A DNA stretch of 64,000 nt, taken from contig JAHCAT010000001.1 in the NCBI GenBank assembly GCA_019634735.1, forward strand, positions 62,001-126,000, in the 5' to 3' direction. Below are positions 36,471 to 44,153 of the stretch, piece by piece. This stretch comes from Lysobacterales bacterium (GTDB taxonomy: Bacteria; Pseudomonadota; Gammaproteobacteria; Xanthomonadales; UBA2363). The position numbers and the translations under genes are program-made. Positions within the stretch are counted from its first letter, which is position 1; each line of letters opens with the position of its first letter. A model generated the notes under the pieces. It did no database searches. It was not told where the DNA came from and saw only the letters and a program-made list of their open reading frames with translations.

Positions 36471-37216
36471 CCCGCCTCGCGGTCGCCTTGGGCGCCGTGC
36501 TCGGCCTGCTGCTGGGCCGCCATCCGTTGGCCGCCGCCCTCGGGGCCGGGCTGGGCTGGCTGCTGGCCGCCGTCGTGCTGCCGCGCCTGCTCGGCGCCGG
36601 CAGCGCATCGCCGGTGCCGGCGCTGTTCATGGTGCTCGGCCGCATCGCCAAGGTCGACGGCCGCGTCGATGCCAGCGAGATCGCGGTGTGCGAGCGCCTG
36701 ATGGAGCGCCTGGCCCTGGATGCCCAGGGCCGTGCCGATGCGGTGGCGGCCTTCAATGCTGGCAAACAGGACGAGGCCGTGCTGGACCGGGCCTGGGTCG
36801 ACCTGCGCCGCGCGCGCGCGCATGCGCCGCTGTTCATCGAGGTCTTCATCGACATGGCGCTGGCCGACGGCGTGCTGGCACCGGAAGAGCGCCGTCTGCT
36901 CGGCAAGTGCGCCTGGATGCTGGGCGTGCGCGAGACCACGCTGGAGTTGATGCTGCACCGGCGCCGGGCCGGCGGCCGTGCCGGCCAGACGCCCGCCGAT
37001 GCCGCTGCCGACGACCCCTACGCGGTGCTGGGCCTGGACCATCGCGCCAGCGATGCCGAGGTGCGGCGCGCCTACCGCAGCCTGGTCAGCCGCCACCACC
37101 CCGACCGCATGACCGCGCGTGGCGAGGCCCCGGAGACCGTCCGCCTGGCGCAGGCGCGCACCCAGGAGATCCTGGCCGCCTACGAACGCATCCGCAGCGC
37201 CCGCGGCATGCGCTGA
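36467..37216 (+). CDS. djlA: membrane-anchored DnaJ-like co-chaperone (DjlA-like)
   Basis: 249 residues, starting at a GTG that overlaps the cytochrome stop. An N-terminal hydrophobic anchor ([11 protein letters not shown]... through LLAAVVLP) is followed by a TerB-like domain at about residues 55-150 ([40 protein letters not shown]). A C-terminal J-domain at about residues 180-249 carries [20 protein letters not shown] and the HPD tripeptide in SRHHPDRM. This domain order is that of DjlA, which stimulates DnaK at the inner membrane. Confidence 0.9.
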   Translation: MTRLAVALGAVLGLLLGRHPLAAALGAGLGWLLAAVVLPRLLGAGSASPVPALFMVLGRIAKVDGRVDASEIAVCERLMERLALDAQGRADAVAAFNAGKQDEAVLDRAWVDLRRARAHAPLFIEVFIDMALADGVLAPEERRLLGKCAWMLGVRETTLELMLHRRRAGGRAGQTPADAAADDPYAVLGLDHRASDAEVRRAYRSLVSRHHPDRMTARGEAPETVRLAQARTQEILAAYERIRSARGMR

Positions 37217-37295
37217 GCGGCACCCGGACGTCGCCACGGCGACGCGCCCGACCCGTCCTGCTAGCGTGCCGCAGACGTCCCGCTGGAGCCTGGCC

Positions 37296-37796
37296 ATGCG
37301 TACGCTCGCCCGTTGTTTGCTGACCGTCCTTGGCGGGGTGGCCTGCGACCCGACAGCCGCCGGCGACGCGGCCTGGCCCGACTTCATGGCCGGCTGCTGG
37401 CAGGCCGACGATGCCCCGCCCGGCAGTGGCGAGCACTGGATGGTGCCGGCAGGCGGCCTGATGCCCGGCATGGCGCGCACGCTGCGCGCGGATGGCCGCA
37501 GCAGCCACGAATTCCTGCTCATCCGCCAGGACGCGGAGCACGGCCTGGTGCTCGAGGCGTTGCCGTCCGGACAGCCCGCGGCACGCTTCGCGCTCGAGTC
37601 CTTGTCGCCACGGGAGGTCGTATTCGGCAATCCGGCCCACGACTTCCCGCAGCGGATCGGCTACCGCCGCGAGCCGGGGAACCGCCTGCTCGGCTGGATC
37701 GAAGGGGGCGGTGACGGGCAGATGCGGCGCATCCGGTTCCCCATGCACGCCGTGCCCTGCCCCCGGTCCGGCACGGCCGATCCGCACCCGCCGTAG
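37296..37796 (+). CDS. DUF6265-type exported protein
   Basis: 166 residues from the ATG at 37296 with a short signal peptide ([16 protein letters not shown]). The mature part opens [20 protein letters not shown], the usual start of DUF6265 proteins, with [19 protein letters not shown] and [19 protein letters not shown] further on. The fold is predicted to be a small lipocalin-like barrel from its strand pattern. Function unknown. It lies 79 bp after djlA. Confidence 0.75.
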   Translation: MRTLARCLLTVLGGVACDPTAAGDAAWPDFMAGCWQADDAPPGSGEHWMVPAGGLMPGMARTLRADGRSSHEFLLIRQDAEHGLVLEALPSGQPAARFALESLSPREVVFGNPAHDFPQRIGYRREPGNRLLGWIEGGGDGQMRRIRFPMHAVPCPRSGTADPHPP

Positions 37797-37884
37797 GCGA
37801 TCCGGCCGCGCGGGGCGCCGCGCCGGGGTGCAGCCGGCGCCGCGCTGCGGCACCATGGCCGCTGCCGATCCGAACCGCCCTGCC

Positions 37885-38604
37885 ATGAGCCAGCCGCCGA
37901 TCATCGCCCCGTCGATCCTGTCCGCCGACTTCGCCCGTCTGGGCGAGGACACCGCCGCCGTGCTCGCCGCCGGCGCCGACTGGGTGCACTTCGACGTGAT
38001 GGACAACCACTACGTTCCGAACCTGACGATCGGCCCGATGGTCTGCCAGGCGCTGCGCGACTACGGCATCACAGCGCCTATCGACGTGCACCTGATGGTG
38101 CGGCCGGTCGACCGCATCGTGCCGGACTTCGCGCGCGCCGGCGCCAGCCTGGTGTCGTTCCATCCCGAGGCCAGCGAGCACGTCGACCGCACCCTGGGTC
38201 TGATCCGCGAGAGCGGCTGCCAGGCCGGCCTGGTGTTCAACCCGGCGACGCCGCTGCACTGGCTGGACCACGTGATGGACAAGCTCGACCTGGTGCTGCT
38301 GATGTCGGTCAACCCGGGCTTCGGCGGCCAGTCGTTCATCGCCTCGACCCTGGACAAGATCCGCGCGGTGCGCCGGCGCATCGACGAATCCGGGCGCGCC
38401 ATCCGCCTGGAGGTCGACGGCGGCGTCAAGGCCGACAACATCGGCGCGATCGCCGCGGCCGGCGCCGACACCTTCGTGGCCGGCAGCGCCATCTTCGGCA
38501 GCGGCGACTACGCCGCCACCATCGCCGCGATGCGCGAGGCGATCGCCACGGCGGCGGTGCCGCCGGAATCGGCGCTGTTTCCAGGCACCGTGCCACACGG
38601 CTGA
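37885..38604 (+). CDS. rpe: ribulose-phosphate 3-epimerase
   Basis: 239 residues. It interconverts ribulose-5-phosphate and xylulose-5-phosphate in the pentose phosphate pathway. The TIM-barrel motifs are [37 protein letters not shown] (metal-binding His/Asp), [27 protein letters not shown] and [20 protein letters not shown] (catalytic Asp). The ATG at 37885 is used since a frame upstream belongs to intergenic sequence. A paired hairpin follows the stop by 18 bp. Confidence 0.95.
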   Translation: MSQPPIIAPSILSADFARLGEDTAAVLAAGADWVHFDVMDNHYVPNLTIGPMVCQALRDYGITAPIDVHLMVRPVDRIVPDFARAGASLVSFHPEASEHVDRTLGLIRESGCQAGLVFNPATPLHWLDHVMDKLDLVLLMSVNPGFGGQSFIASTLDKIRAVRRRIDESGRAIRLEVDGGVKADNIGAIAAAGADTFVAGSAIFGSGDYAATIAAMREAIATAAVPPESALFPGTVPHG

Positions 38605-38622
38605 CCGGCCTGGCCTGGGGGA

Positions 38623-38659
38623 GGGTCTGACCCAGGCCGTTCTGGCCTTGATCAGACCC
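38623..38659 (+). terminator. two-tier hairpin after rpe
   Basis: GGGTCTGA (38623-38630) pairs with TCAGACCC (38652-38659). Inside it AGGCC (38634-38638) pairs with GGCCT (38644-38648) around GTTCT. A partial repeat of the outer arm (ATCAGACC) recurs about 80 bp on. It is REP-like in shape and probably ends rpe transcription. Confidence 0.5.
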
Positions 38660-38782
38660 GCCCGCTCAGGCACCTGTCCGGGCTGGCGTGCCTGATGCAC
38701 GTCGACCGACCCAAGGGCCGGGGGAAGGGCTGAATTGATCAGACCTTCATTCGAACATTGCGGGCGACGTCCGTGCGCCCCG

Positions 38783-39151
38783 TCAGTCGCCGGTCGACAA
38801 CTGCGCCGCCATGCGCTCCAGATGCGCCACGTTGGCATCCAGCAGGTCGCGCGTCTCCTGCACGGCGGCCATGCAGCGCGCCACCGGCCAGTCGCTTGGG
38901 GGCGCCTGCGGCGGCAGGGGCAGGCGGACGTGTTCCAGCCAGGCGCGCACCACGTCCATGCGCGGGTCCGCGAGCAGCGCGGTCGCGGCGGCATCGAGGT
39001 CGGCATCCTGGCCTCGGCAGGCGACCGACGGCAGGGCATCGGCCAGGCTCCAGGCGAACTGGCCGAGCGCCTGCGTGGTTGGCGAGTCGTCGCTGATGAC
39101 GGCAGTCGACAGCGAAACCAGCATCAGGACCAGGGCGGCCATGCGTTTCAT
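38783..39151 (-). CDS. small exported hypothetical protein
   Basis: 122 residues from the ATG at 39151. A signal peptide is likely (MKRMAALVLMLVSLSTAVIS). The mature part is about 100 residues, helical, with two cysteines (ALPSVACRGQDAD and VARCMAAVQET) that could form a disulfide, and a coil LDANVAHLERMAAQLSTGD at the end. No family was recognised. A longer start (GTG at 39193) is possible. It is transcribed towards rpe and divergent from the sialidase-like gene. Confidence 0.55.
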   Translation of the reverse strand: MKRMAALVLMLVSLSTAVISDDSPTTQALGQFAWSLADALPSVACRGQDADLDAAATALLADPRMDVVRAWLEHVRLPLPPQAPPSDWPVARCMAAVQETRDLLDANVAHLERMAAQLSTGD

Positions 39152-39248
39152 GAAGGAGTCCGGCTCGGGCTTGACGGTGCGGAAGGCTGTCACGACCGCA
39201 GCGATGCGGGCAAGGGGTGAGTCCGTCCACGCGGGTGCGCTTGCCGGC

Positions 39249-39254
39249 TATCCT
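39249..39254 (+). promoter_or_regulatory. -10-like TATCCT 8 nt before the sialidase-like gene
   Basis: TATCCT is followed by eight bases and the ATG at 39263. Confidence 0.35.
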
Positions 39255-39262
39255 CGACCGCC

Positions 39263-40318
39263 ATGAACAGTCCTGCCCGTCGATCCCGTCCGTCCCGGCG
39301 CGCCGCCGGCCCGCTCCTTGCCGCCGCGCTGGCCGCCGCACCGGTCCATGCCCAGCAGACCGTCTCCGGCGGTCCCGGCAACGATTACCAGGCCGACGTC
39401 GCCATTCCCTGGGATGCGCCGGAATCGCGCATCGTGGTGTTCGAGCGGCTCGACGGCGCCCTGTCCGGCGACCTCTACGTGACCCGCAGCAGCGACGGCG
39501 GCGCCACCTGGACGACGCCGGCCCTGGCGATCGGCACCGCCGCCAACGAGCGTCATCCGGCCCTGGTGCAGACCGGAGCGCAGGCCTGGGCGCTGTTCCA
39601 CCTGGCCGGCACCGGCGCCAGCAGCAGCTTCCGCATCCATCGCGCCACCTCCACCGACGGCACCGTCTTCACCGCCCAGGGCGCGGTCGACCTGGGCTGG
39701 GCCACGGGCGGCGAGGTCAACCCGCACGTGATGCGCCACCCCGACGGCACCCTGGTGATGACCTACCAGCGGCTTTCCGGCGCCGCCTATATCGCGCAGT
39801 CGACCGACGGCGGCGCCACCTGGGACACGCTGCGAACGCAGGTCAGCCCGGGCAACGCCGCATTGCCCCGCATCGCGTTCCGTCCGGACGACGGCACCTG
39901 GTTGCTGGTGTACCAGACCGGCAGCAACCCGGTCAGCGGCTGGATCAAGACCAGCAGCGATCCGCTGGACTGGTCGGCGACGGCGCGGCCCCTGCTGCCC
40001 GCCGGCAACAACCACGACGGCTTCCCGATGGTGCTGTCCGACGGCAGCTTCGCCCTGCTCTGGGCGCAGGTGGTCGGCAATGCCTTCCAGGTCTTCTCGA
40101 TCCGCTCGCGCGACGGCATCGCCTGGGAACCGGCGATCCAGGTCAGCGACCGGCCGGGCCTGTTCAACGTCCAGCCGCACGCCCTGCGCGGCCCCGATCC
40201 GGGCACCGCGGAGATCTACTGGGGCGCCGCGCAGAGCCCGCCCTCGGGCAACTTCGACATCGTCCGCGAACCGGCGGTCCTGCTTGCGCCGGTGATCTTC
40301 CACGACGGCTTCGAATAG
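39263..40318 (+). CDS. secreted sialidase-like (BNR/Asp-box) protein
   Basis: 351 residues with a signal peptide (GPLLAAALAAAPVHA, mature start QQTVSGG). The Asp-box motif SxDGGxTW appears as RSSDGGATWTTP and QSTDGGATWDTL, with weaker copies later (SRDGIAWEP), indicating a six-bladed sialidase-type propeller. The catalytic Arg triad and Tyr/Glu of true sialidases cannot be confirmed by eye, so it may be a binding or glycan-related protein. The extreme C-terminus reads VIFHDGFE, the IFxDGFE tail common on secreted proteins of this group and possibly a sorting mark. Confidence 0.72.
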   Translation: MNSPARRSRPSRRAAGPLLAAALAAAPVHAQQTVSGGPGNDYQADVAIPWDAPESRIVVFERLDGALSGDLYVTRSSDGGATWTTPALAIGTAANERHPALVQTGAQAWALFHLAGTGASSSFRIHRATSTDGTVFTAQGAVDLGWATGGEVNPHVMRHPDGTLVMTYQRLSGAAYIAQSTDGGATWDTLRTQVSPGNAALPRIAFRPDDGTWLLVYQTGSNPVSGWIKTSSDPLDWSATARPLLPAGNNHDGFPMVLSDGSFALLWAQVVGNAFQVFSIRSRDGIAWEPAIQVSDRPGLFNVQPHALRGPDPGTAEIYWGAAQSPPSGNFDIVREPAVLLAPVIFHDGFE

Positions 40319-40359
40319 CGCGGCGCTTCCTCACATCGCGTCGGGTGCGGCCGGCTCCC

Positions 40360-41067
40360 TCACGCGGGGCCCGGCGCCGGCACCGCCTCGACCACGTAGC
40401 GCAACGGGCCGCCGGCGCTGACCGCATCGAAGGGCCAGCAGGTGACCAGCAGCAGGCGGTCGCCGGTTTCGTGGTCGAGGCCGATCCCGGTGCGGCGGCT
40501 GTCGACCACCCGGGATGCATGCACGAGGTAGTCGCGGCGGATCGTGCCGTCGTCGAGCCCGATGCGGTCGCCCGGCTGGAGTTGCCGCAGCCAGGCGAAG
40601 TGGGTGTCGCGATGGCCGCTGACCACCGTGGTGCCGGGCTGGCCGGGCGCGGCGCTGGCCGGTGCCCAGCCCGGGCCAAAGGCCAGCACCCGGCCGCTGT
40701 CGCCGGCCAGAACGATCTGCGCGCCGCCGTCGGGGCGCAGCAGGCGGGCGACTGGCCGGGTGTCGGCCCAGGGCCAGGGCGGCGGCGCCTCGCCCTGCAC
40801 CAGGCCGCGCTGCCAGGCGCGTTCGAGCAGCCACTGCGCGAGCGCCGCCTTGCCGTGGATCCAGCCGGCGTCGGCGGCGGTCGCGAGCGCCGCAATTCCC
40901 AGCAGCGCGGCCAGCAGCAGACGGATCCGGCAGGCCGCACCGGTTCGCGAAGACTCTGGATGAGGCTCACGGCCAGCCGGCGATGCATCGGCAGGGCTGC
41001 CGGGAACCGGGCCCGGACCCCGGGTCACGGGGATGCGATCGCCGACCGACACCGCGATCGCGCTCAC
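40360..41067 (-). CDS. class GN sortase
   Basis: 235 residues from the GTG at 41067, overlapping the preceding small ORF by GTGA. A membrane segment (IRLLLAALLGIAALATAA) lies near residues 49-68. The sortase core has the catalytic triad H152 (VVSGHRDTHFAWL), C210 (LLLVTCWPFDAV) and R223 (GGPLRYVVEAV). This is the Gram-negative marine-type sortase normally paired with one dedicated VIT/VWA target. Here that target is encoded two genes upstream in the same operon. The first 45 residues are Pro/Gly-rich and atypical, so a start closer to the membrane helix cannot be excluded. Confidence 0.9.
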   Translation of the reverse strand: MSAIAVSVGDRIPVTRGPGPVPGSPADASPAGREPHPESSRTGAACRIRLLLAALLGIAALATAADAGWIHGKAALAQWLLERAWQRGLVQGEAPPPWPWADTRPVARLLRPDGGAQIVLAGDSGRVLAFGPGWAPASAAPGQPGTTVVSGHRDTHFAWLRQLQPGDRIGLDDGTIRRDYLVHASRVVDSRRTGIGLDHETGDRLLLVTCWPFDAVSAGGPLRYVVEAVPAPGPA

Positions 41068-41261
41068 AGCGGCCACCAGTCGTACTCGACATTGCGCTGA
41101 CGGCGGCGCGGAAAGCTGGCCGGCCACAGCGCCGCCGGTCGCGGCGAGGGCCGCGGCCGGTAGCGCAGTTGCCGGCCACCGGCGGCCGGCTCGAAGCCGA
41201 CCCGGCGCGGCCGCGGCGCGGGGAATGCGCCGCGTGCGGGAACCGTTCGCGAAGGCGCCAT
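41064..41261 (-). CDS. small Arg/Pro-rich ORF between sortase and its target
   Basis: 65 residues. The ATG at 41261 follows the target's stop by 3 nt and its own stop overlaps the sortase GTG, so it is positioned for translational coupling on both sides. Composition is strongly basic and proline-rich (RPRRVGFEP, LRYRPRPSPRPAALW, SFPRRRQRNVEYDWWPL), without a signal peptide or membrane helix. Related sortase loci may carry a similar small gene, but I do not recognise it. It could also be only a translational bridge. Confidence 0.5.
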   Translation of the reverse strand: MAPSRTVPARGAFPAPRPRRVGFEPAAGGRQLRYRPRPSPRPAALWPASFPRRRQRNVEYDWWPL

Positions 41262-41264
41262 GGC

Positions 41265-43304
41265 TCAGGCCTCCCCTGCGGCGTCGCCGGCCGGCCGCCG
41301 GCGGCGGCCCAGCACCAGGGCCGCTGCGAACAGCAGGAGCAGGGCGATTACCAGGCGCTGGCGGGCGTCGGTGGCGCCCTGCGCCAGGGCCAGGGTGCCG
41401 GCCGGCGTGGCATTGGCGAAGGCCACCGAGGCCAGGTCGGCGTCGGCCGGCCGGACCGGCACCCGCTCGACCGCCACCAGGCTGGTCCAGCGGCTGGCCA
41501 GGCCATGTCGCAGGGCCAGCGGCAGGGCGGTGGAGCGCACATCGTCCTCGTCGCCGCCGCGACGCAGCTGATCTTCCAGGGCCGCGACCTTGGCGCGCGC
41601 CCACAGCCGGCCGACGCCCTCGGCCGGCCGGGCGCCGCCCAGCGCGACCTGGGTGCGCCAGGCATGCGCGCGGCCATTGCCCTGCACGCGCAGTTCGCCG
41701 CCCAGCGCCGGCAGCTTCGCCAGCACCTGCAGCGGTTCGCCGACGTACAGGTCGGGCAGGCGCTGCGGGAACACCTCGGCCGCCGTCGGCCAGGCCAGCG
41801 CCAGGTCGCGCAGGGCGGGCTGGTCCAGGCGTGCCAGCAGCAGGTCGGTCTGGGCATCCACCTGGTGCAGGGCGCGCACCACCACCTGGCTGCCGCGGCC
41901 CAGTTCCGCGGCACGGCGCAGGAAGTGTTCGTTCGGGGCGCTGCCGATGCCGACCGCGAACAGCCGCGCCTGGCCCAGGTGGCGTTCGATGTGGTCCAGC
42001 ACCATTTGCTCGTTGCCGATGCCGGCATCGGTGATCAGCACGACCTGGCGCAGGTGGCCGGGCACCGGCGGTGACGACAGCGCATGGGCCAGCGGCGCCA
42101 GCAGTTCGGTGCCGCCATTGGCGCGCAGCGCCTGCACGAAGCGACGGGCGACCGCGACATTGCCTTCCGAGGCCTGCACCGACTCGGGAAACACCGATTC
42201 GAAGGTATGGTCGAAACGGATCACGTTGAAGCGGTCGTCGGGACGCAGCCGCGACAGCGCACGGTCGACCGCGGCGGACGCCTGCTGCATCGAGGTGCCG
42301 CTCATCGAGCCGGAGTTGTCGACCACCATCAGCAGCTCGCGCGGCACCGGCGCGACAGGCAGCGTCGGCGGCACGATCATCACCATCGCGTAGTGGCCGT
42401 CGTCCAGCGACTCGGAGAAGACGACCTGGGTGGGGCTGGCGCTGGGCCGTGGCGTCCAGCGCAGCTCGAAGGCGCGGTCGGCGCGCTCCACCCAGCCGGC
42501 CAGGCGCACCCGGTAGCCGGTCGCCAGCGGCTCGACCTCGATGTCGTGGGTGGGGCTGGTCAGGCTGGCCAGCGGCAGGCCGGGATCGAGATCGACCGCC
42601 AGGGCGACGGTCGGCTCCCAGGCCGTTTCCAGGTCGACCGCGACGGGCGTCGGGGCGGCAACCACCGCCGGGGCATCCATGGCCGCGAACGGATCGGCCA
42701 CCACGGTCTGGTAGCGCGGCACGAAGGTCAGCGGCAGCACCAGCGAGAAGGCGCCGTCATCGAAGCGCGCCGACTGCCACCAGGCGATCTCGACCTCGAC
42801 CAGCTCGCCCGGACCGATGTTCGCCACCGCCGTGCTGAACAGGTTGTCGCGGCGCTGTTCGACCAGGGCCGCGACCTGGCCGCTGGCGGCGGCGGCATCG
42901 TAGATCGCGCGCGCCTGCGCCTTCTCCTGGACTTCGCCCTCGATCAGGCGGTCGCCGACGCGGATGCGCAGGGTGTCGACCGCGGCGTCGCCTGGCAGCG
43001 GCAGCAGGTAGCGGCCTTCCAGCCACTCGCCGGTGTCGTTGACGTAGCGCTGGCGCACCGTGCCGCGGTTGACCATGCCGCGCACGCGCAGGTCGACGCT
43101 GCTTTCCAGGGCGACCAGGTCGCGCCATTCGCCGGTGAAGTCGCGGACCTGCAGGCCTGCGTTGTCGTCGGCGCCGGCCTTGCCGGCCAGGCTGGCGGCC
43201 AGGGCCAGCCAGGCGCACAGGCGCAGGGCGACGCGGGCGGGTCGCCGGCTGCGTACGCGACGCGGCGCGGGCGTGGCGGGATCGGGGATACGGATGCTGC
43301 TCAT
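41265..43304 (-). CDS. sortase target protein with VIT and VWA domains
   Basis: 679 residues. An N-terminal signal (LRLCAWLALAASLAGKAGA) is followed by a VIT domain, about residues 55-180 (VDLRVRGMVNRGTVRQRYVN, GRYLLPLPGDAAVDTLRIRV), then a VWA domain with an intact MIDAS in VVDNSGSMSGTS (D329, S331, S333). The C-terminus has the sorting layout: a hydrophobic helix LVIALLLLFAAALVLG followed by RRRRP. The expected LPxTG is not present; LAQGATDA sits in its place. The ATG at 43304 has a well-placed AGGAG. In this family the target is usually the only sortase substrate in the genome. Confidence 0.9.
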   Translation of the reverse strand: MSSIRIPDPATPAPRRVRSRRPARVALRLCAWLALAASLAGKAGADDNAGLQVRDFTGEWRDLVALESSVDLRVRGMVNRGTVRQRYVNDTGEWLEGRYLLPLPGDAAVDTLRIRVGDRLIEGEVQEKAQARAIYDAAAASGQVAALVEQRRDNLFSTAVANIGPGELVEVEIAWWQSARFDDGAFSLVLPLTFVPRYQTVVADPFAAMDAPAVVAAPTPVAVDLETAWEPTVALAVDLDPGLPLASLTSPTHDIEVEPLATGYRVRLAGWVERADRAFELRWTPRPSASPTQVVFSESLDDGHYAMVMIVPPTLPVAPVPRELLMVVDNSGSMSGTSMQQASAAVDRALSRLRPDDRFNVIRFDHTFESVFPESVQASEGNVAVARRFVQALRANGGTELLAPLAHALSSPPVPGHLRQVVLITDAGIGNEQMVLDHIERHLGQARLFAVGIGSAPNEHFLRRAAELGRGSQVVVRALHQVDAQTDLLLARLDQPALRDLALAWPTAAEVFPQRLPDLYVGEPLQVLAKLPALGGELRVQGNGRAHAWRTQVALGGARPAEGVGRLWARAKVAALEDQLRRGGDEDDVRSTALPLALRHGLASRWTSLVAVERVPVRPADADLASVAFANATPAGTLALAQGATDARQRLVIALLLLFAAALVLGRRRRPAGDAAGEA

Positions 43305-43435
43305 GGCCTGCTCCTCGGGTTGGGGCAGGGTCATTGCAGCGCCGTGGCCGGACGGCGCCGGGGCGGCGACGGGCGGCACGCTGGCCGGATGTGGCGATTT
43401 CCGGGCAGCGCAGCCGGGGCCACGGATGCCGCGGC

Positions 43436-43441
43436 TATGCT
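43436..43441 (+). promoter_or_regulatory. -10-like TATGCT 6 nt before pdsR
   Basis: TATGCT, TGCGCC, then the ATG at 43448. Leaderless geometry. Confidence 0.5.
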
Positions 43442-43447
43442 TGCGCC

Positions 43448-44137
43448 ATGAGCCGTACCATCGCCATCGTCGAAGACGAACCCGCGATCGCCGCCAACTA
43501 TGCCGAGGCGCTGCGCCGCTACGGCTACCAGGTGGCGACCTTCGCCGACCGCGCCGGTGCGCTGGCGGCGTTCACCCTGCGCCTGCCCGACCTGGTGGTG
43601 ATCGACGTCGGCCTGGGCGCCGAGGCCGAGGGCGGCTTCGAGCTGTGCCGGGAACTGCGCGTGCGCGCGCCGACCCTGCCGATCCTGTTCCTCAGCGCCC
43701 GCGACACCGACCTGGACGTGATCTCCGGCCTGCGCCTGGGCGCCGACGACTACCTGGGCAAGTCGGTCAGCCTGGCCCAGCTCACCGCGCGCATCCAGGC
43801 CCTGTTCCGGCGCCTGGACGCGCAGCGCGGCCCGGCCGCGCGGGAGACCGTGCTGCGTCTGCGCGGCCTGACCCTCGAGGTCGAGCGCATGCGGGTCGCC
43901 TGGCACGACGCCGAGATCGCCCTGACCGTCACCGAGTTCTGGATGGTGCACGCCCTGGTCCGCCATCCCGGCCATGTGCGCAGCCGCGAACAGTTGATGC
44001 GCGAGGCCCAGGTCGAGGTCGACGAGGCCACCGTCACCTCGCACGTCAAGCGCATCCGCCGCAAGTTCGAGGCCGCCGACCCGGCGTTCGCCGAGATCGA
44101 GACCATGCACGGCGCCGGCTACCGGTGGCGGCCGTGA
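43448..44137 (+). CDS. pdsR: response regulator of the dedicated sortase system
   Basis: 229 residues. The receiver domain (IAIVEDEPAIAANYAEALR; phosphoacceptor D53 in LVVIDVGLG; the switch Lys in YLGKSVSLAQL) is fused to an OmpR-type winged helix (LTVTEFWMVHALVRHPGHVR, VTSHVKRIRRKFEAADPAF). It is adjacent and co-directional to a histidine kinase and divergent from the sortase/target operon, the arrangement of the proteobacterial dedicated sortase two-component pair. It probably controls the sortase operon across the 143-bp divergent region. Confidence 0.92.
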   Translation: MSRTIAIVEDEPAIAANYAEALRRYGYQVATFADRAGALAAFTLRLPDLVVIDVGLGAEAEGGFELCRELRVRAPTLPILFLSARDTDLDVISGLRLGADDYLGKSVSLAQLTARIQALFRRLDAQRGPAARETVLRLRGLTLEVERMRVAWHDAEIALTVTEFWMVHALVRHPGHVRSREQLMREAQVEVDEATVTSHVKRIRRKFEAADPAFAEIETMHGAGYRWRP

Positions 44138-44153
44138 GCGCCGGCCGCCCGCG

